Source: Novosphingobium sp. MW5 (GTDB lineage: Bacteria; Pseudomonadota; Alphaproteobacteria; Sphingomonadales; Sphingomonadaceae). Taken from it: a DNA stretch of 64,000 bases. Made by a program: the position numbers and the translations under genes. Shown here piece by piece: positions 25,580 through 35,199 of the stretch; the stretch's first letter is position 1, and each line of letters begins with the position of its first letter. The stretch is from contig JAPCWB010000001.1 in NCBI GenBank assembly GCA_025938935.1, positions 2,852,001 to 2,916,000 on the forward strand, read 5' to 3'. The notes beneath the pieces are model-generated. The model was not told the origin of the DNA, searched no databases, and was given only the letters and a program-made list of their open reading frames with translations.

Positions 25580-26817
25580 ATGACCGACAACAGCGCACTC
25601 GCGGGTATCCGCGTCATCGATATGTCCCGCGTCTTCGCCGCCCCGGTGGGCGCGCAAATCCTTGGCGATCTTGGCGCGGACGTGATCAAGATCGAACGTC
25701 CCGGCGTGGGCGATGACGGGCGCGGCTATGGCCTTGCCTTCCTTCAGGGCAAGGATGGCCTCGATGCACGGCAGTCGAGCTTCTTTACCGTCGCCAACCG
25801 CAACAAGCGCTCGATCACGCTGAACCACTCGAAGCCCGAAGGGCAGGAAGTGCTGCGCGAACTGGTCAAGACGGCCGACGTGCTGATCGAGAATTACAAG
25901 GTGGGCGATCTCAAGCGCTTCGGGCTCGATTACGAGAGCCTGAAGGCGATCAACCCGCGCCTGATCTATTGCTCGGTCACTGGCTACGGACAGGACGGCC
26001 CGATGGCGCCGAAGCCGGGCTATGACGGTCTGTTCCAGGCGACCGGCGGCATGATGGCAGTCACCGGTGTACCCGCTGGCCAGCCGGGCGCTGGTCCGCT
26101 CAAGGCGGGGCCGAGCCTCGTCGACTTCGTTACCGGCCACAACACGGCCATTGCCATCCTGGGCGCGCTGATGCGGCGTAACGTAACCGGAGAGGGCCAG
26201 TACATCGACATCGCCCTGCTCGACACCTCGGTCGCCATGGTCAGTCACATCATGCAGGACTACCTGCTGAGCGGCGAGGCCCTCCCCGGCTTGGCAATGG
26301 TGGCAACGGCGGCGGGCCGGCGGACCTGATCCATGGCAGCGACGGCATCATCTACCTGACCGCTGGCACTGACGAACATTACCGCCGCCTGACCGTGCTG
26401 ATGGAGCAGCCCGAACTGTTCACCGACGAGCGCTTCGACAGCAATCTCAAGCGCGGCAAGACCAACCGGGCCGAGCTGATCGACATCATCAACCAGTGGA
26501 GCCGCCAGTTCACCGCCGCCCAGATCCTCGACATGCTCGATGGCGTTGGCATCCCTGCGGCGAAGTACAACGAACTGCCCGAGGTGTGGGAGGACGAGCA
26601 GGTCAAACACCGCGAATTGCGCGCCCGCACCCCGCATCCCCATGCCGAAGCGGGCTATGTCGACCTGATTGCCAGCCCACTCGCGCGCATGTCGGACAGC
26701 CCGGCAACGATCCGCCGCCCCCCGCCGCTGATTGGCGAACATACCGACGAAGTGCTGAGTGAACTGGGCTTTGACGCAGAGCGCGTGGCGCAGTTCCGCG
26801 AGGCTGGCGCGATCTAG
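25580..26817 (+). pseudogene. CaiB/BaiF class III CoA-transferase, single frameshift
   Basis: The N-terminal 240 residues are in one frame (MSRVFAAPVGAQILGDLGAD, VTGYGQDGP, and the expected catalytic Asp in SLVDFVTG). The frame is then lost at a run of four C at 26284-26287. One extra C restores EALPRLGNGGNGGGPADLI and joins the C-terminal part (AAQILDMLDGVGIPAAKYN), giving about 412 residues, the normal length. These enzymes move CoA between acyl-CoA and free acids in catabolic routes. It may serve the downstream leucine or branched acid operon, but the substrate is not clear. I think the shift is more likely a sequence error. Confidence 0.88.
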
Positions 26818-27662
26818 GCGAGCAGGGCCTGGGCGAGCGGGTGATCGCTTGCCTCTCCGGCATGATCACGCGGCAGCAGCAGGCCGATATGGCGGCGGAA
26901 GTCATAGCCTGAGAGCGGCACTGCGCTGATGCCCGGCCTTGCCAGTGAGGCAGGCGCGGTCGTCACCCCCATGCCGATCCGCACCATTTCCATGCAACGG
27001 TCGTCATTTGCCGAGCGCATGAAAAACGGCGGACGCACACCGCGCTGGGTGAACCAGCGGCTGGTCTCGGCAAGGATTTCGCACGAGCGGCGCGCGATCA
27101 TCGTTTCACCCGCGACCTGCGCCGCTTCGATCGTTTCGGCCCCAGCCAGCGGATGGCCCTGTGCCAGCATAAGGACATAGGGTTCCTCGAAAAGCTCCAG
27201 CGAAGGCCGCTCGCCGTCCTCGGGGCGCAGCAGCGTGATGGCAGCGTCGACCTGGCCGTCCGACAAGCGCTTGCGCAGTTCCGCGTCGGTGCCCTCGGTC
27301 AGCACCAGCGACCTGTCGCCGCGCCATGCTGACATCCAGCCTGACAGCGTATCGGTGGCCAGCGAAGGCAGCACGCCAATCACGAGCGGCGAGGCAACCG
27401 GCGCGGAGGCGGCAAGGCTCGCCTCGGCCTCTCGGAACTCGCGTTCGATGGCGCGGGCGTGGGCGAGCAGGCGGTTGCCGGCGTCGGTCAGGCGGATGCG
27501 CCGCCGATCGCGCAGGAACAGCTTGGCCCCCACCAGCCGTTCCAATTCGGCAATCCCAGCCGACAAGCCGGGCTGCGCCACGCCGACACGCTCTGCCGCG
27601 CGGGTGAAGTTGCCGGTATCCACGACGGCAAGGAACTGGCGAAGGTGCGCGCGCTTCATCAT
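26814..27662 (-). CDS. LysR family transcriptional regulator
   Basis: A 282-residue LTTR: N-terminal winged helix (HLRQFLAVVDTGNFTRAAERVGVAQPGLSAG, residues about 6-36) and a C-terminal periplasmic-binding-like effector domain. It is divergent from isovaleryl-CoA dehydrogenase across 86 bases, so it probably controls the leucine operon. Its 3' end overlaps the convergent CoA-transferase by 4 bases. ATG codons at 27662 and 27659 are both possible starts. A perfect palindrome covers the start codon (see 27661-27675), fitting autoregulation. Confidence 0.92.
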   Translation of the reverse strand: MMKRAHLRQFLAVVDTGNFTRAAERVGVAQPGLSAGIAELERLVGAKLFLRDRRRIRLTDAGNRLLAHARAIEREFREAEASLAASAPVASPLVIGVLPSLATDTLSGWMSAWRGDRSLVLTEGTDAELRKRLSDGQVDAAITLLRPEDGERPSLELFEEPYVLMLAQGHPLAGAETIEAAQVAGETMIARRSCEILAETSRWFTQRGVRPPFFMRSANDDRCMEMVRIGMGVTTAPASLARPGISAVPLSGYDFRRHIGLLLPRDHAGEASDHPLAQALLA

Positions 27663-27675
27663 AGGCTCAGCCTAT
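27661..27675. promoter_or_regulatory. Candidate LysR operator overlapping the regulator start
   Basis: The sequence ATAGGC-TCA-GCCTAT is a perfect palindrome with 6-base arms (T-N11-A type) spanning the LysR start codon. A second inverted repeat, ATCAA-TT-TTGAT, lies at 27693-27704 in the same divergent region. Together they resemble a recognition site and an activation site for control of the ivd operon. This is inferred from symmetry and location only. Confidence 0.5.
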
Positions 27676-27748
27676 CGCAACTCTCGCCATCAATCAATTT
27701 TGATCTGTAGTTGGTCAGTGCTAGCCTGCTGCCAGAGAGGATTTTTCC

Positions 27749-28903
27749 ATGCGCGCGACCCCGCACTTTGATTTCGGCCTTGGCGAAAGCGCCGACATGA
27801 TCCGCGAAGCCACCGCCCGCTTCGCAGACGAACAGATCGCCCCCCTCGCCGCGAAGGTTGACGCGGACGACTGGTTCCCCCGCGAACTGTGGCCAGCCAT
27901 GGGCGAACTGGGGCTGCATGGCATCACCGTTGAAGAGGAATCCGGCGGGCTCGGACTCGGCTATCTCGAACACGTGATCGCGGTCGAGGAAGTCAGCCGC
28001 GCCTCGGCTTCGGTCGGGCTGTCGTACGGCGCGCACAGCAACCTCTGCGTGAACCAGATCCGCCGCTGGGGCACGCCTGAGCAGAAAGCAAAGTATCTGC
28101 CAGGCCTGATTTCCGGAGAGCACGTCGGCAGCCTCGCCATGTCGGAAACCGGAGCAGGCTCGGACGTTGTTTCGATGAAGCTCAAGGCGGTTGCGGTGGA
28201 TGGCGGGTTCCGGCTCAACGGCACCAAGTTCTGGATCACCAACGGCACCTATGCCGATACGCTGGTTGTCTATGCCAAGACCGGCGAAGGTTCGCGCGGG
28301 ATTACCGCTTTCCTGATCGAAAAGGACGACGCCGGATTTTCGATCGGCCAGAAGATCGACAAGATGGGCATGCGCGGCTCACCCACGGCAGAGCTGGTGT
28401 TCGACGATTGCTTCGTCCCCGAAGACCGCATCATGGGTCCGCTCAACGGCGGCGTCGGGGTGCTGATGTCAGGCCTCGATTACGAGCGCGTCGTCCTCGC
28501 CGGGCTCCAGCTAGGCATCATGCAGGCCTGCCTCGATACGGTCATTCCCTTCGTGCGCGAACGCAAGCAGTTCGGTGTCGCGATCGGCACATTCCAGCTG
28601 ATGCAGGCCAAGGTCGCGGACATGTACGTCGCGCTGCAATCGGCGCGGGCCTATGTCTATGCCGTGGCCAAGGCCTGCGACGGCGGGCAGACCACCCGCT
28701 TCGATGCCGCCGGAGCGATCTTGCTCGCCAGCGAGTCGGCTTTCCGTGTCGCGGGAGAGGCAGTTCAGGCATTGGGCGGCGCAGGTTATACGAAGGACTG
28801 GCCGGTGGAACGTTACCTGCGCGATGCCAAGCTGCTCGACATCGGCGCGGGCACCAATGAAATCCGCCGCATGCTGATCGGCCGCGAGCTGATCGGCGCC
28901 TGA
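27749..28903 (+). CDS. ivd: Isovaleryl-CoA dehydrogenase
   Basis: A 384-residue acyl-CoA dehydrogenase that oxidises isovaleryl-CoA to 3-methylcrotonyl-CoA in leucine catabolism. FAD and substrate motifs are AMSETGAGSDV and FWITNGTYAD. Glu246 in LDYERVVLAG is at the position of the unusual catalytic base of isovaleryl-CoA dehydrogenases (helix G). The downstream MCC subunits confirm the assignment. The start is preceded by GAGAGGA. The stop overlaps the small membrane protein gene. It is the first gene of a tightly packed operon divergent from a LysR gene. Confidence 0.94.
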   Translation: MRATPHFDFGLGESADMIREATARFADEQIAPLAAKVDADDWFPRELWPAMGELGLHGITVEEESGGLGLGYLEHVIAVEEVSRASASVGLSYGAHSNLCVNQIRRWGTPEQKAKYLPGLISGEHVGSLAMSETGAGSDVVSMKLKAVAVDGGFRLNGTKFWITNGTYADTLVVYAKTGEGSRGITAFLIEKDDAGFSIGQKIDKMGMRGSPTAELVFDDCFVPEDRIMGPLNGGVGVLMSGLDYERVVLAGLQLGIMQACLDTVIPFVRERKQFGVAIGTFQLMQAKVADMYVALQSARAYVYAVAKACDGGQTTRFDAAGAILLASESAFRVAGEAVQALGGAGYTKDWPVERYLRDAKLLDIGAGTNEIRRMLIGRELIGA

Positions 28904-29163
28904 TGGACACCTTCACCACCATTCTGCAGTGGTATGGTGCTGCAGCGAGCGTGATCGCCGCCGCCGTGATCTCGCTGGATCTCGGCCGCCGTCCGACCGG
29001 CTGGGCCTTCGTCCTTTTTGTCACCTCGTCGATTGCCCTGATTGCCTGGGGGTTCCTCACGCCTGACAGCGCGGGCATCGGCGTACAGAATGTGCTGATG
29101 CTGATCATCAACTGCATCGGCGTGTACCAATACCTGATCCGCAAGAAAAAGGACGCCAAATGA
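28903..29163 (+). CDS. Small membrane protein in the leucine operon, unknown function
   Basis: An 86-residue protein with three predicted membrane helices (about residues 8-25, 33-50 and 60-79) and a basic C-terminal tail (RKKKDAK). Its start overlaps the ivd stop by one base and its stop overlaps the MCC beta start (29160) by 4 bases, so it is certainly expressed with them. I do not recognise a characterised family. The three-helix size is reminiscent of SemiSWEET-type half-transporters, but I see no PQ motif. A role in branched acid or leucine uptake is only a guess. Confidence 0.75.
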   Translation: MDTFTTILQWYGAAASVIAAAVISLDLGRRPTGWAFVLFVTSSIALIAWGFLTPDSAGIGVQNVLMLIINCIGVYQYLIRKKKDAK

Positions 29164-30761
29164 GCGCCCCCGTACTCCAGACCTCGATCGATCTTGCCTC
29201 TCCCGAAGCACAGGCCCGAGCGGCGCATAACCGGGCATTGGCTGCCGAACTGCGCGAAAAAGTGGCAAAGGCCGCGCTTGGCGGGGACGAGCGTAGCCGC
29301 GACCGTCACACCGGCCGGGGCAAGCTGCTTCCACGTGACCGTGTCGAGCGCCTGCTCGATCCCGGCTCGCCTTTCCTCGAGGTCGGCCAACTCGCCGCAA
29401 ATGGCTGCTACAATGACGAGGTGCCCGGCGCGGGGATCATCACCGGCATAGGCCGCGTTTCGGGCCGCCAGTGCATGATCTTTGCCAATGACGCGACGGT
29501 CAAAGGTGGGACCTATTTCCCACTGACGGTCAAGAAGCACCTGCGCGCGCAGGAAATCGCGCAGGAGAACCGCCTGCCCTGCATCTACCTAGTCGACAGC
29601 GGCGGCGCGAACCTGCCCAATCAGGCCGAAGTCTTCCCCGACCGCGACCACTTCGGCCGGTTCTTCTACAATCAGGCCAACATGTCCGCGCTCGGCATCC
29701 CGCAGATCGCCAGCGTCATGGGATCGTGCACGGCGGGCGGCGCCTATGTCCCGGCGATGAGCGACGAGAGCGTGATCGTGCGCGAACAGGGCACGATCTT
29801 CCTTGCCGGTCCGCCGCTGGTTCAGGCTGCGACGGGCGAAGTCATCTCTGCCGAGGATCTTGGCGGCGGTGATCTGCACAGCCGCAAGTCCGGCGTGACC
29901 GACCATCTGGCAGAGAACGACGAACACGCGCTGACCATCGTGCGCGACATCGTCAGCCACCTCGGATCGGTCCACCAGCATACGGTGCCACTGAAGGAGC
30001 CGCGCCCGCCGAAGTACGACGCGGAGGAGCTGTACTCGATCATCCCGCAGGACGTTCGCGAGCCCTATGACGTCAAGGAAGTCATCGCCCGCATCGTCGA
30101 TGGCAGCGAGTTCCATGAATTCAAGGCGCTATACGGCACCACGCTGGTCTGCGGCTTCGCGCATATCTGGGGCATGCCGGTGGCGATCCTTGCCAACAAC
30201 GGCATCCTGTTCTCCGAGTCCGCGCAAAAAGGCGCGCATTTCATCGAACTGGCCTGCCAGCGCGGCATTCCGCTGCTGTTCCTGCAGAACATTTCTGGCT
30301 TCATGGTCGGCGGCAAGTATGAGGCCGAAGGTATTGCCAAGCACGGCGCAAAGCTGGTGACAGCCGTCGCCACGGCCAATGTTCCCAAGCTTACCGTCCT
30401 GATCGGCGGCAGCTTTGGCGCGGGCAACTACGGCATGTGCGGCAGGGCTTACCAGCCGCGCTTCCTGTTCACCTGGCCCAACGCGCGGATTTCCGTGATG
30501 GGCGGCGAACAGGCTGCCTCCGTGCTGGCGACCGTCCACCGCGATGCAGCCAAATGGACGCCTGAGGAGGCCGAGGCCTTCAAGGCCCCCGTCCGGCAGA
30601 AGTACGAGGATGAAGGAAACCCCTATTATGCCACGGCGCGGCTGTGGGATGACGGGGTGATCGATCCGGCGCAGACTCGCGATGTTCTGGGGCTGGCTCT
30701 GGCGGCAACGCTCGAAGCGCCGATTCCCGAAAGGCCGCAGTTCGGCGTGTTCAGGATGTGA
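29160..30761 (+). CDS. mccB: Methylcrotonoyl-CoA carboxylase, carboxyltransferase (beta) subunit
   Basis: A 533-residue carboxyltransferase with the two crotonase-like domains of the family ([74 protein letters not shown]). Its sequence features match MCC beta better than propionyl-CoA carboxylase. It transfers CO2 from carboxybiotin to 3-methylcrotonyl-CoA. It is cotranscribed with ivd and the biotin subunit (31525), though one membrane protein gene is inserted between the two carboxylase subunits. Overlapping starts and stops indicate coupling. Confidence 0.94.
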   Translation: MSAPVLQTSIDLASPEAQARAAHNRALAAELREKVAKAALGGDERSRDRHTGRGKLLPRDRVERLLDPGSPFLEVGQLAANGCYNDEVPGAGIITGIGRVSGRQCMIFANDATVKGGTYFPLTVKKHLRAQEIAQENRLPCIYLVDSGGANLPNQAEVFPDRDHFGRFFYNQANMSALGIPQIASVMGSCTAGGAYVPAMSDESVIVREQGTIFLAGPPLVQAATGEVISAEDLGGGDLHSRKSGVTDHLAENDEHALTIVRDIVSHLGSVHQHTVPLKEPRPPKYDAEELYSIIPQDVREPYDVKEVIARIVDGSEFHEFKALYGTTLVCGFAHIWGMPVAILANNGILFSESAQKGAHFIELACQRGIPLLFLQNISGFMVGGKYEAEGIAKHGAKLVTAVATANVPKLTVLIGGSFGAGNYGMCGRAYQPRFLFTWPNARISVMGGEQAASVLATVHRDAAKWTPEEAEAFKAPVRQKYEDEGNPYYATARLWDDGVIDPAQTRDVLGLALAATLEAPIPERPQFGVFRM

Positions 30762-31528
30762 TCCCGCTGATGGCACCCCGCACATCATCCGTGATCCTGC
30801 TGGCGGCAACAGTCGCGCAAGTCCTTGTTTCCGGGCTCATCTTCTCAAGCGGTTTCAGCGCCGCGACGGAGGGATCGGCTCCAAAGGCGCTGGTACCCAA
30901 CCTCGCGACACCGGCCCCCTATGCTTTTGCCATCTGGGGCCCGATCTATCTCGGCGCCGTGATTTCTGCGCTTTTGCAGCTCAAGCCCAGGCTTCGTGAC
31001 GATCCGGCGCTGGCCCGGGCAAGGCCTGCGGTGATATTCGGGTGCATCGCCTGCTCCGTTTGGATTTTCGCGGCGCGTTACCAGTTCGTCCTGACGGCAC
31101 CGATCATCCTTGTGATGTATGGAGCCTTGTGGACGGGGCTCCTGCGCAGCATCGAAAGCAAGCAGCGGTCTTCAACTTTGGTCGCCTACGGAGTCATCGC
31201 GCCACTCGGGCTGTTCACCGGCTGGGTCGGCGCAGCAAGCTTCGTCAATTGCGGCGACCTGATCTTCCGCTATCTCCCTGAACTGGCCGGTGATGGTCTG
31301 ATACTGGCGCTGGGCATCGTTGCTCTTGCCGCGCTTGCCGCAATCGCAATGGCAGTCCGGTCGAGTGCGGAATTGTTCTCGATCATGGCGCAGATCTGGG
31401 CCTTGGTCGCCATCATCATAACCAACCGCCAGCCCCAAGGGTACTCCGCGATCTTGGCCGTTTCCGGCATTGCAATTGCGGCCCTGCTGGCCGTCACCAT
31501 CATCCAGAAGAGGCGCGCAGCCGCATGA
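30758..31528 (+). CDS. Multi-pass membrane protein, TspO/MBR-like
   Basis: A 256-residue hydrophobic protein with about seven membrane helices. The segment [18 protein letters not shown] and the later [12 protein letters not shown] recall tryptophan-rich/TspO-related membrane proteins, but the rest is too divergent for certainty. The start GTG at 30758 overlaps the MCC beta stop; ATG at 30770 is an alternative. The stop overlaps the MCC alpha start by 4 bases. Its location within the carboxylase genes suggests a role in the same pathway, perhaps transport, but there is no direct evidence. Confidence 0.7.
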   Translation: MIPLMAPRTSSVILLAATVAQVLVSGLIFSSGFSAATEGSAPKALVPNLATPAPYAFAIWGPIYLGAVISALLQLKPRLRDDPALARARPAVIFGCIACSVWIFAARYQFVLTAPIILVMYGALWTGLLRSIESKQRSSTLVAYGVIAPLGLFTGWVGAASFVNCGDLIFRYLPELAGDGLILALGIVALAALAAIAMAVRSSAELFSIMAQIWALVAIIITNRQPQGYSAILAVSGIAIAALLAVTIIQKRRAAA

Positions 31529-33369
31529 TCAAATCCCTCCTCATCGCTAATCGCGGCGAAATTGCCTGCCGCGTGATCCGCACGGCGCGGGCCATGGGTA
31601 TCCGCACGGTTGCGGTCTATTCCGATGCCGACGCCAAGGCGCTTCACGTCCGTTCGGCGGACGAGGCGGTGCATATTGGCCCCTCCCCGGCGCGTGAAAG
31701 CTACCTTGTTGGCGAGAAGATCATCGCCGCTGCCAAGGCGACTGGCGCTGAAGCCATCCATCCCGGCTATGGCTTCCTCTCGGAGAACGCCGAGTTCGCG
31801 CAGGCGGTAATGGATGCGGGCCTCGTCTGGGTCGGCCCCAAGCCAGCCAGCATCACCGCGATGGGCCTGAAGGACGCGGCCAAGAAACTGATGATTGCTG
31901 CGGGAGTCCCCTGCACTCCGGGCTATCTCGGCGAGAACCAGGACCCGGCACACCTCGCCGCCGAAGCGGACAAGATCGGCTATCCTGTGCTGATCAAGGC
32001 AGTCGCCGGCGGCGGCGGCAAGGGGATGCGGCTGGTCGAGAAGGCGGAAGACTTCGCCGATGCGCTCACTTCGTGCCAGCGCGAGGCGGCAAGCTCGTTC
32101 GGCAATGCCCATGTGCTGATCGAGAAGTACATCCTCTCGCCCCGCCACATCGAGGTTCAGGTGTTCGGCGACAGCCACGGCAATGTCGTGCACCTGTTCG
32201 AGCGTGACTGCTCGCTCCAGCGCCGCCACCAGAAGGTGATCGAGGAGGCCCCTGCCCCCGGCATGGACGAAGCCACCCGCGAGGCTGTCTGTGCCGCCGC
32301 CGTGCGCGCGGCCAAGGCGGTGAACTATGAAGGGGCTGGCACCATCGAGTTCATCGCCGACGGCTCCGAAGGCCTGCGCGCCGACCGGGTGTGGTTCATG
32401 GAAATGAACACGCGCCTGCAGGTGGAACACCCGGTGACCGAGGAAATCACCGGCGTCGACCTTGTCGAATGGCAGCTCCGCGTCGCCAGCGGCGAGCCGA
32501 TCCCGCTGAAGCAGGACGAGCTCAGCATCAACGGCTGGGCCATGGAAGCGCGGCTTTATGCCGAGGATCCGGCCAAGGGGTTCCTGCCATCAATCGGTAC
32601 GCTCGAACTGTTTGAACTCGGCGAAGTGGAAGGCGGGCGCATCGATACCGGCGTCTATGAAGGCGGTGAGGTCACCCCGTTCTACGACCCGATGATCGCC
32701 AAGCTGATCGCCCATGGTGAGACCCGCGACGAGGCGATGGACCGGCTCTCTGACATGCTGCACGACAGCGCCGTTTGGCCGGTCAAGACCAATGCTGCAT
32801 TCCTGATTAACGCGCTGGGTCAGGACGATTTCGCCGCAGGCAAGGTTGATACCGGCCTGATCGGCCGGGACGGCGATGCCATGGCAGCCGATCCCGACCC
32901 TTCTGACGAAATGCTGCTCGAAGCCGCAATGTCGCTGACTCCCGCCAGCTTCGCGCCCGGCCTTCGGCTCAATGCCCCGCCGCGCCGTGTGGCCTCGTTC
33001 CTGCTAGATGGCGAGCCAATCGACATTGAACTGGACGGCGAAGCACAAGGCGGCGGCGAAGACTCGGTCCTCATCGCGGAGAGCGGCAAGGTCTGGCAGA
33101 TGCTGCCTTGGCGCGTCGATGGCTCCGGCCACCACGGCGCCCACGACGGCGACATCCTCTCGCCCATGCCTGGCAAGATTATCGCAGTGGATGTCACCGA
33201 AGGCCAGACCGTGACCAAGGGGCAAAAGCTGCTCACGCTTGAGGCGATGAAGATGGAACACAGCCTAACTGCGCCGTTCGATGGCACAGTGGCGGAACTG
33301 AAGGCCGTAGCCGGCGCGCAGGTTCAGGTGGAAGCCCTGCTCGCGCGGATTGAAGCGGTGGAGGAGTAG
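31525..33369 (+). CDS. mccA: Methylcrotonoyl-CoA carboxylase, biotin carboxylase/carrier (alpha) subunit
   Basis: A 614-residue protein. The N-terminal biotin carboxylase has SLLIANRGEIACRVIRT, the ATP-grasp loop AVAGGGGKGMRLV and EMNTRLQVEHPVTE; a linker domain follows; the C-terminal carrier domain has EAMKMEH with the biotinylated Lys576. It carboxylates biotin with bicarbonate and ATP and feeds MCC beta. The length is slightly shorter than many MCC alpha proteins but complete. The start overlaps the upstream membrane gene by 4 bases and the MaoC gene follows after one base. Confidence 0.94.
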   Translation: MIKSLLIANRGEIACRVIRTARAMGIRTVAVYSDADAKALHVRSADEAVHIGPSPARESYLVGEKIIAAAKATGAEAIHPGYGFLSENAEFAQAVMDAGLVWVGPKPASITAMGLKDAAKKLMIAAGVPCTPGYLGENQDPAHLAAEADKIGYPVLIKAVAGGGGKGMRLVEKAEDFADALTSCQREAASSFGNAHVLIEKYILSPRHIEVQVFGDSHGNVVHLFERDCSLQRRHQKVIEEAPAPGMDEATREAVCAAAVRAAKAVNYEGAGTIEFIADGSEGLRADRVWFMEMNTRLQVEHPVTEEITGVDLVEWQLRVASGEPIPLKQDELSINGWAMEARLYAEDPAKGFLPSIGTLELFELGEVEGGRIDTGVYEGGEVTPFYDPMIAKLIAHGETRDEAMDRLSDMLHDSAVWPVKTNAAFLINALGQDDFAAGKVDTGLIGRDGDAMAADPDPSDEMLLEAAMSLTPASFAPGLRLNAPPRRVASFLLDGEPIDIELDGEAQGGGEDSVLIAESGKVWQMLPWRVDGSGHHGAHDGDILSPMPGKIIAVDVTEGQTVTKGQKLLTLEAMKMEHSLTAPFDGTVAELKAVAGAQVQVEALLARIEAVEE

Positions 33370-33370
33370 G

Positions 33371-33829
33371 ATGCCTGGACGTTACTTCGATCAATGGCAG
33401 GTAGGCGACAAGATCACGCACCAGCCCAGCCGCACGGTCACCGAGACCGACAACCTGATGTTCAGCGCCATGACGCACAACATGCAGCCGCTCCACCTTG
33501 ATGCGGAATATGCCAAGGCGAGCGAATTCGGCCAGATCCTGGTCAATTCGACCTTCACCTTCAGCCTCGCCGTCGGGCTGTCGATTGCCGACACCACGGT
33601 CGGTACGCTCGTCGCCAACCTCGGCTTCGACAAGGTGGTGACGCCCAAGCCGACCTTCATCGGCGATACGCTCACCTGCCACACCGAAGTGCTGGAGAAG
33701 CGCGAGAGCAAGTCACGCCCCGGACAGGGGATCGTCGTGTTCCAGCACACTCTGACCAACCAGCGCGGCGAGACGGCGTTGTCGATGACGCGCACCGTGC
33801 TGCTTAAACCCACTCCGCAAGGGGCCTGA
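33371..33829 (+). CDS. MaoC family dehydratase
   Basis: A 152-residue hot-dog-fold hydratase. The start MPGRYFDQWQVGDKITHQPS and the dehydratase motif region DNLMFSAMTHNMQPLHLD, where the MaoC Asp/His pair is expected, are visible. A longer in-frame start inside mccA is unlikely; the ATG at 33371 is preceded by GAGGAGTAGG. In the leucine operon it could hydrate an enoyl-CoA intermediate after the carboxylase, but a canonical 3-methylglutaconyl-CoA hydratase and HMG-CoA lyase are not present here. Function is therefore uncertain at substrate level. Confidence 0.85.
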   Translation: MPGRYFDQWQVGDKITHQPSRTVTETDNLMFSAMTHNMQPLHLDAEYAKASEFGQILVNSTFTFSLAVGLSIADTTVGTLVANLGFDKVVTPKPTFIGDTLTCHTEVLEKRESKSRPGQGIVVFQHTLTNQRGETALSMTRTVLLKPTPQGA

Positions 33830-34293
33830 TGCCCAGCCGCCGCGACCTCATCCGGATGAGCGACGCGGAATCGCTCGAATACCTGCGCGGCCAGTGCAAG
33901 ACAGTCCTCGGCACGATCGACAAGGACGGGATGCCGCATATGGTGACGCTCTATTATGGCGTCGATCCGGAAGGGCGCATCGTCATCTCCTCCTTCGCCA
34001 AGGCGCAGAAGGTGGTGAACTGCGAACGAGATCCGCGCGCAACGATCACGGTTGAGAGCGGCGATACCTATCACGAGATCAAGTCCGTGATGGCCCAGTG
34101 CAATGTCGAAATCATCCGCGATTTCGAACCGATGCGCGCCGCCATGCAACATATCCGCAGCGCCAACCCGCGTCCGCATACCGAAGAGGCGCAGAAACAG
34201 ATCAGGGCGAGCTATGCCAAGCGCGTCGTCCTGCGGCTGACGCCGTACCGCTTCATTTCCTGGGACCATTCGAAGCTCGAAGGCAAATATTGA
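33829..34293 (+). CDS. Pyridoxamine 5'-phosphate oxidase-like flavin/F420-type protein
   Basis: A 154-residue split-barrel protein. The family core is visible as KTVLGTIDKDGMPHMVTLYY followed by GRIVISSFAKAQKVVNCERDPRATI, as in PPOX-class flavoproteins. It shares one base with the MaoC stop (TGATG) and probably ends this transcript. The cofactor could be FMN or F420. The role is unknown; proteins of this class near acyl-CoA genes are often oxidoreductases with unassigned substrates. The 107-base gap after it holds no obvious terminator. Confidence 0.82.
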   Translation: MPSRRDLIRMSDAESLEYLRGQCKTVLGTIDKDGMPHMVTLYYGVDPEGRIVISSFAKAQKVVNCERDPRATITVESGDTYHEIKSVMAQCNVEIIRDFEPMRAAMQHIRSANPRPHTEEAQKQIRASYAKRVVLRLTPYRFISWDHSKLEGKY

Positions 34294-34400
34294 GCCTATT
34301 CTAGGCACAGATTTACATCGCAGAGGCGCGCGCATTTGCCTTTGCTTCACCATTCGCCGTCACGCTATCCCCATCGCCACGTCCTTCGGGGGAAAATAGC

Positions 34401-35195
34401 ATGTACCAGGGAGCAAACCTGCTCGATCCGGCCGAGCGCTCTGCGCGCGGTGAAGCCTTGCATCAGGAAATCACCGGGCTGAAGCCGGACAAGGCGCTGA
34501 CGCCTTACCAGCAAAGTTGGCGCGATTTCATCTTCGCAGAAGTCTGGTCACGCGAAGGGCTCGATCGACGCTCGCGCTACTTGATCGCCATTGCGGGGGC
34601 GGCGCTCAGTGGCGGCGAGAGCAACCACCTCTACGGCTATGTGCATGGCGCGCTTAAATCTAAGGCCTTGTCGGTTGTCGAAATGCGCGAAGCGGCCCTG
34701 CACCTGTCCGTCTACGGCGGCTGGTCGCGCGGTGAATTCGTCGATGCGGCCACGACCAAGGCGGTCAAGGCGCTCAAGCTGGCCGAAGAACCCTGTGCGC
34801 CGATCCGCTCCGAGCCGTGGGACCAAAGGTCGCGCGGCGATATCGGCGGCAGCGAGTTCATGAAGGTCATGACGTTCTCGGGCGGCGGGGGTGAGACCCC
34901 CTACCTCGAAGCCATCCGCAACTTCGTCTTCGGCGAGATGTGGAACCGCCGCGCGCTCGACGAACGCTCGCGCCGCTGGCTGACGCTGGTCGGCGTCTGT
35001 GAAAGCTGCGCCGAAACGCCAATCAAGAGCCACATCTACGCCGCCATGGCGAGCGGCAATTGCAAACCGGCTGAGATGCAGGAATTCGTGCTCGCATACG
35101 GAATCCACGCCGGTTGGCCCAAGGCCTCGGTCATCCAGAGCGCGGTCTTCGGCATGACGCGCAATTTCGAAATGGGACTGGGTTGGAACGGGTGA
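34401..35195 (+). CDS. Tandem carboxymuconolactone decarboxylase-domain protein
   Basis: A 264-residue protein made of two CMD/AhpD-like halves. The first (about 40-115; DRRSRYLIAIAGAALSGGE) lacks the Cys pair; the second (about 175-255; DERSRRWLTLVGVCESCAE) carries CESC. This suggests only one half keeps a thiol active site. It starts a short rightward group with an SDR and an NAD-binding dehydrogenase (4 bases and then a 4-base overlap). Substrate unknown; peroxidase-like or ring-metabolite roles are possible. Confidence 0.82.
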   Translation: MYQGANLLDPAERSARGEALHQEITGLKPDKALTPYQQSWRDFIFAEVWSREGLDRRSRYLIAIAGAALSGGESNHLYGYVHGALKSKALSVVEMREAALHLSVYGGWSRGEFVDAATTKAVKALKLAEEPCAPIRSEPWDQRSRGDIGGSEFMKVMTFSGGGGETPYLEAIRNFVFGEMWNRRALDERSRRWLTLVGVCESCAETPIKSHIYAAMASGNCKPAEMQEFVLAYGIHAGWPKASVIQSAVFGMTRNFEMGLGWNG

Positions 35196-35199
35196 CCTG

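Noticed and set aside
25580..26329. A short 249-residue CoA-transferase as a real truncated gene
   Set aside because: The missing C-terminal part follows immediately in another frame and is rejoined by one base, so it is a frameshift, not a natural truncation.
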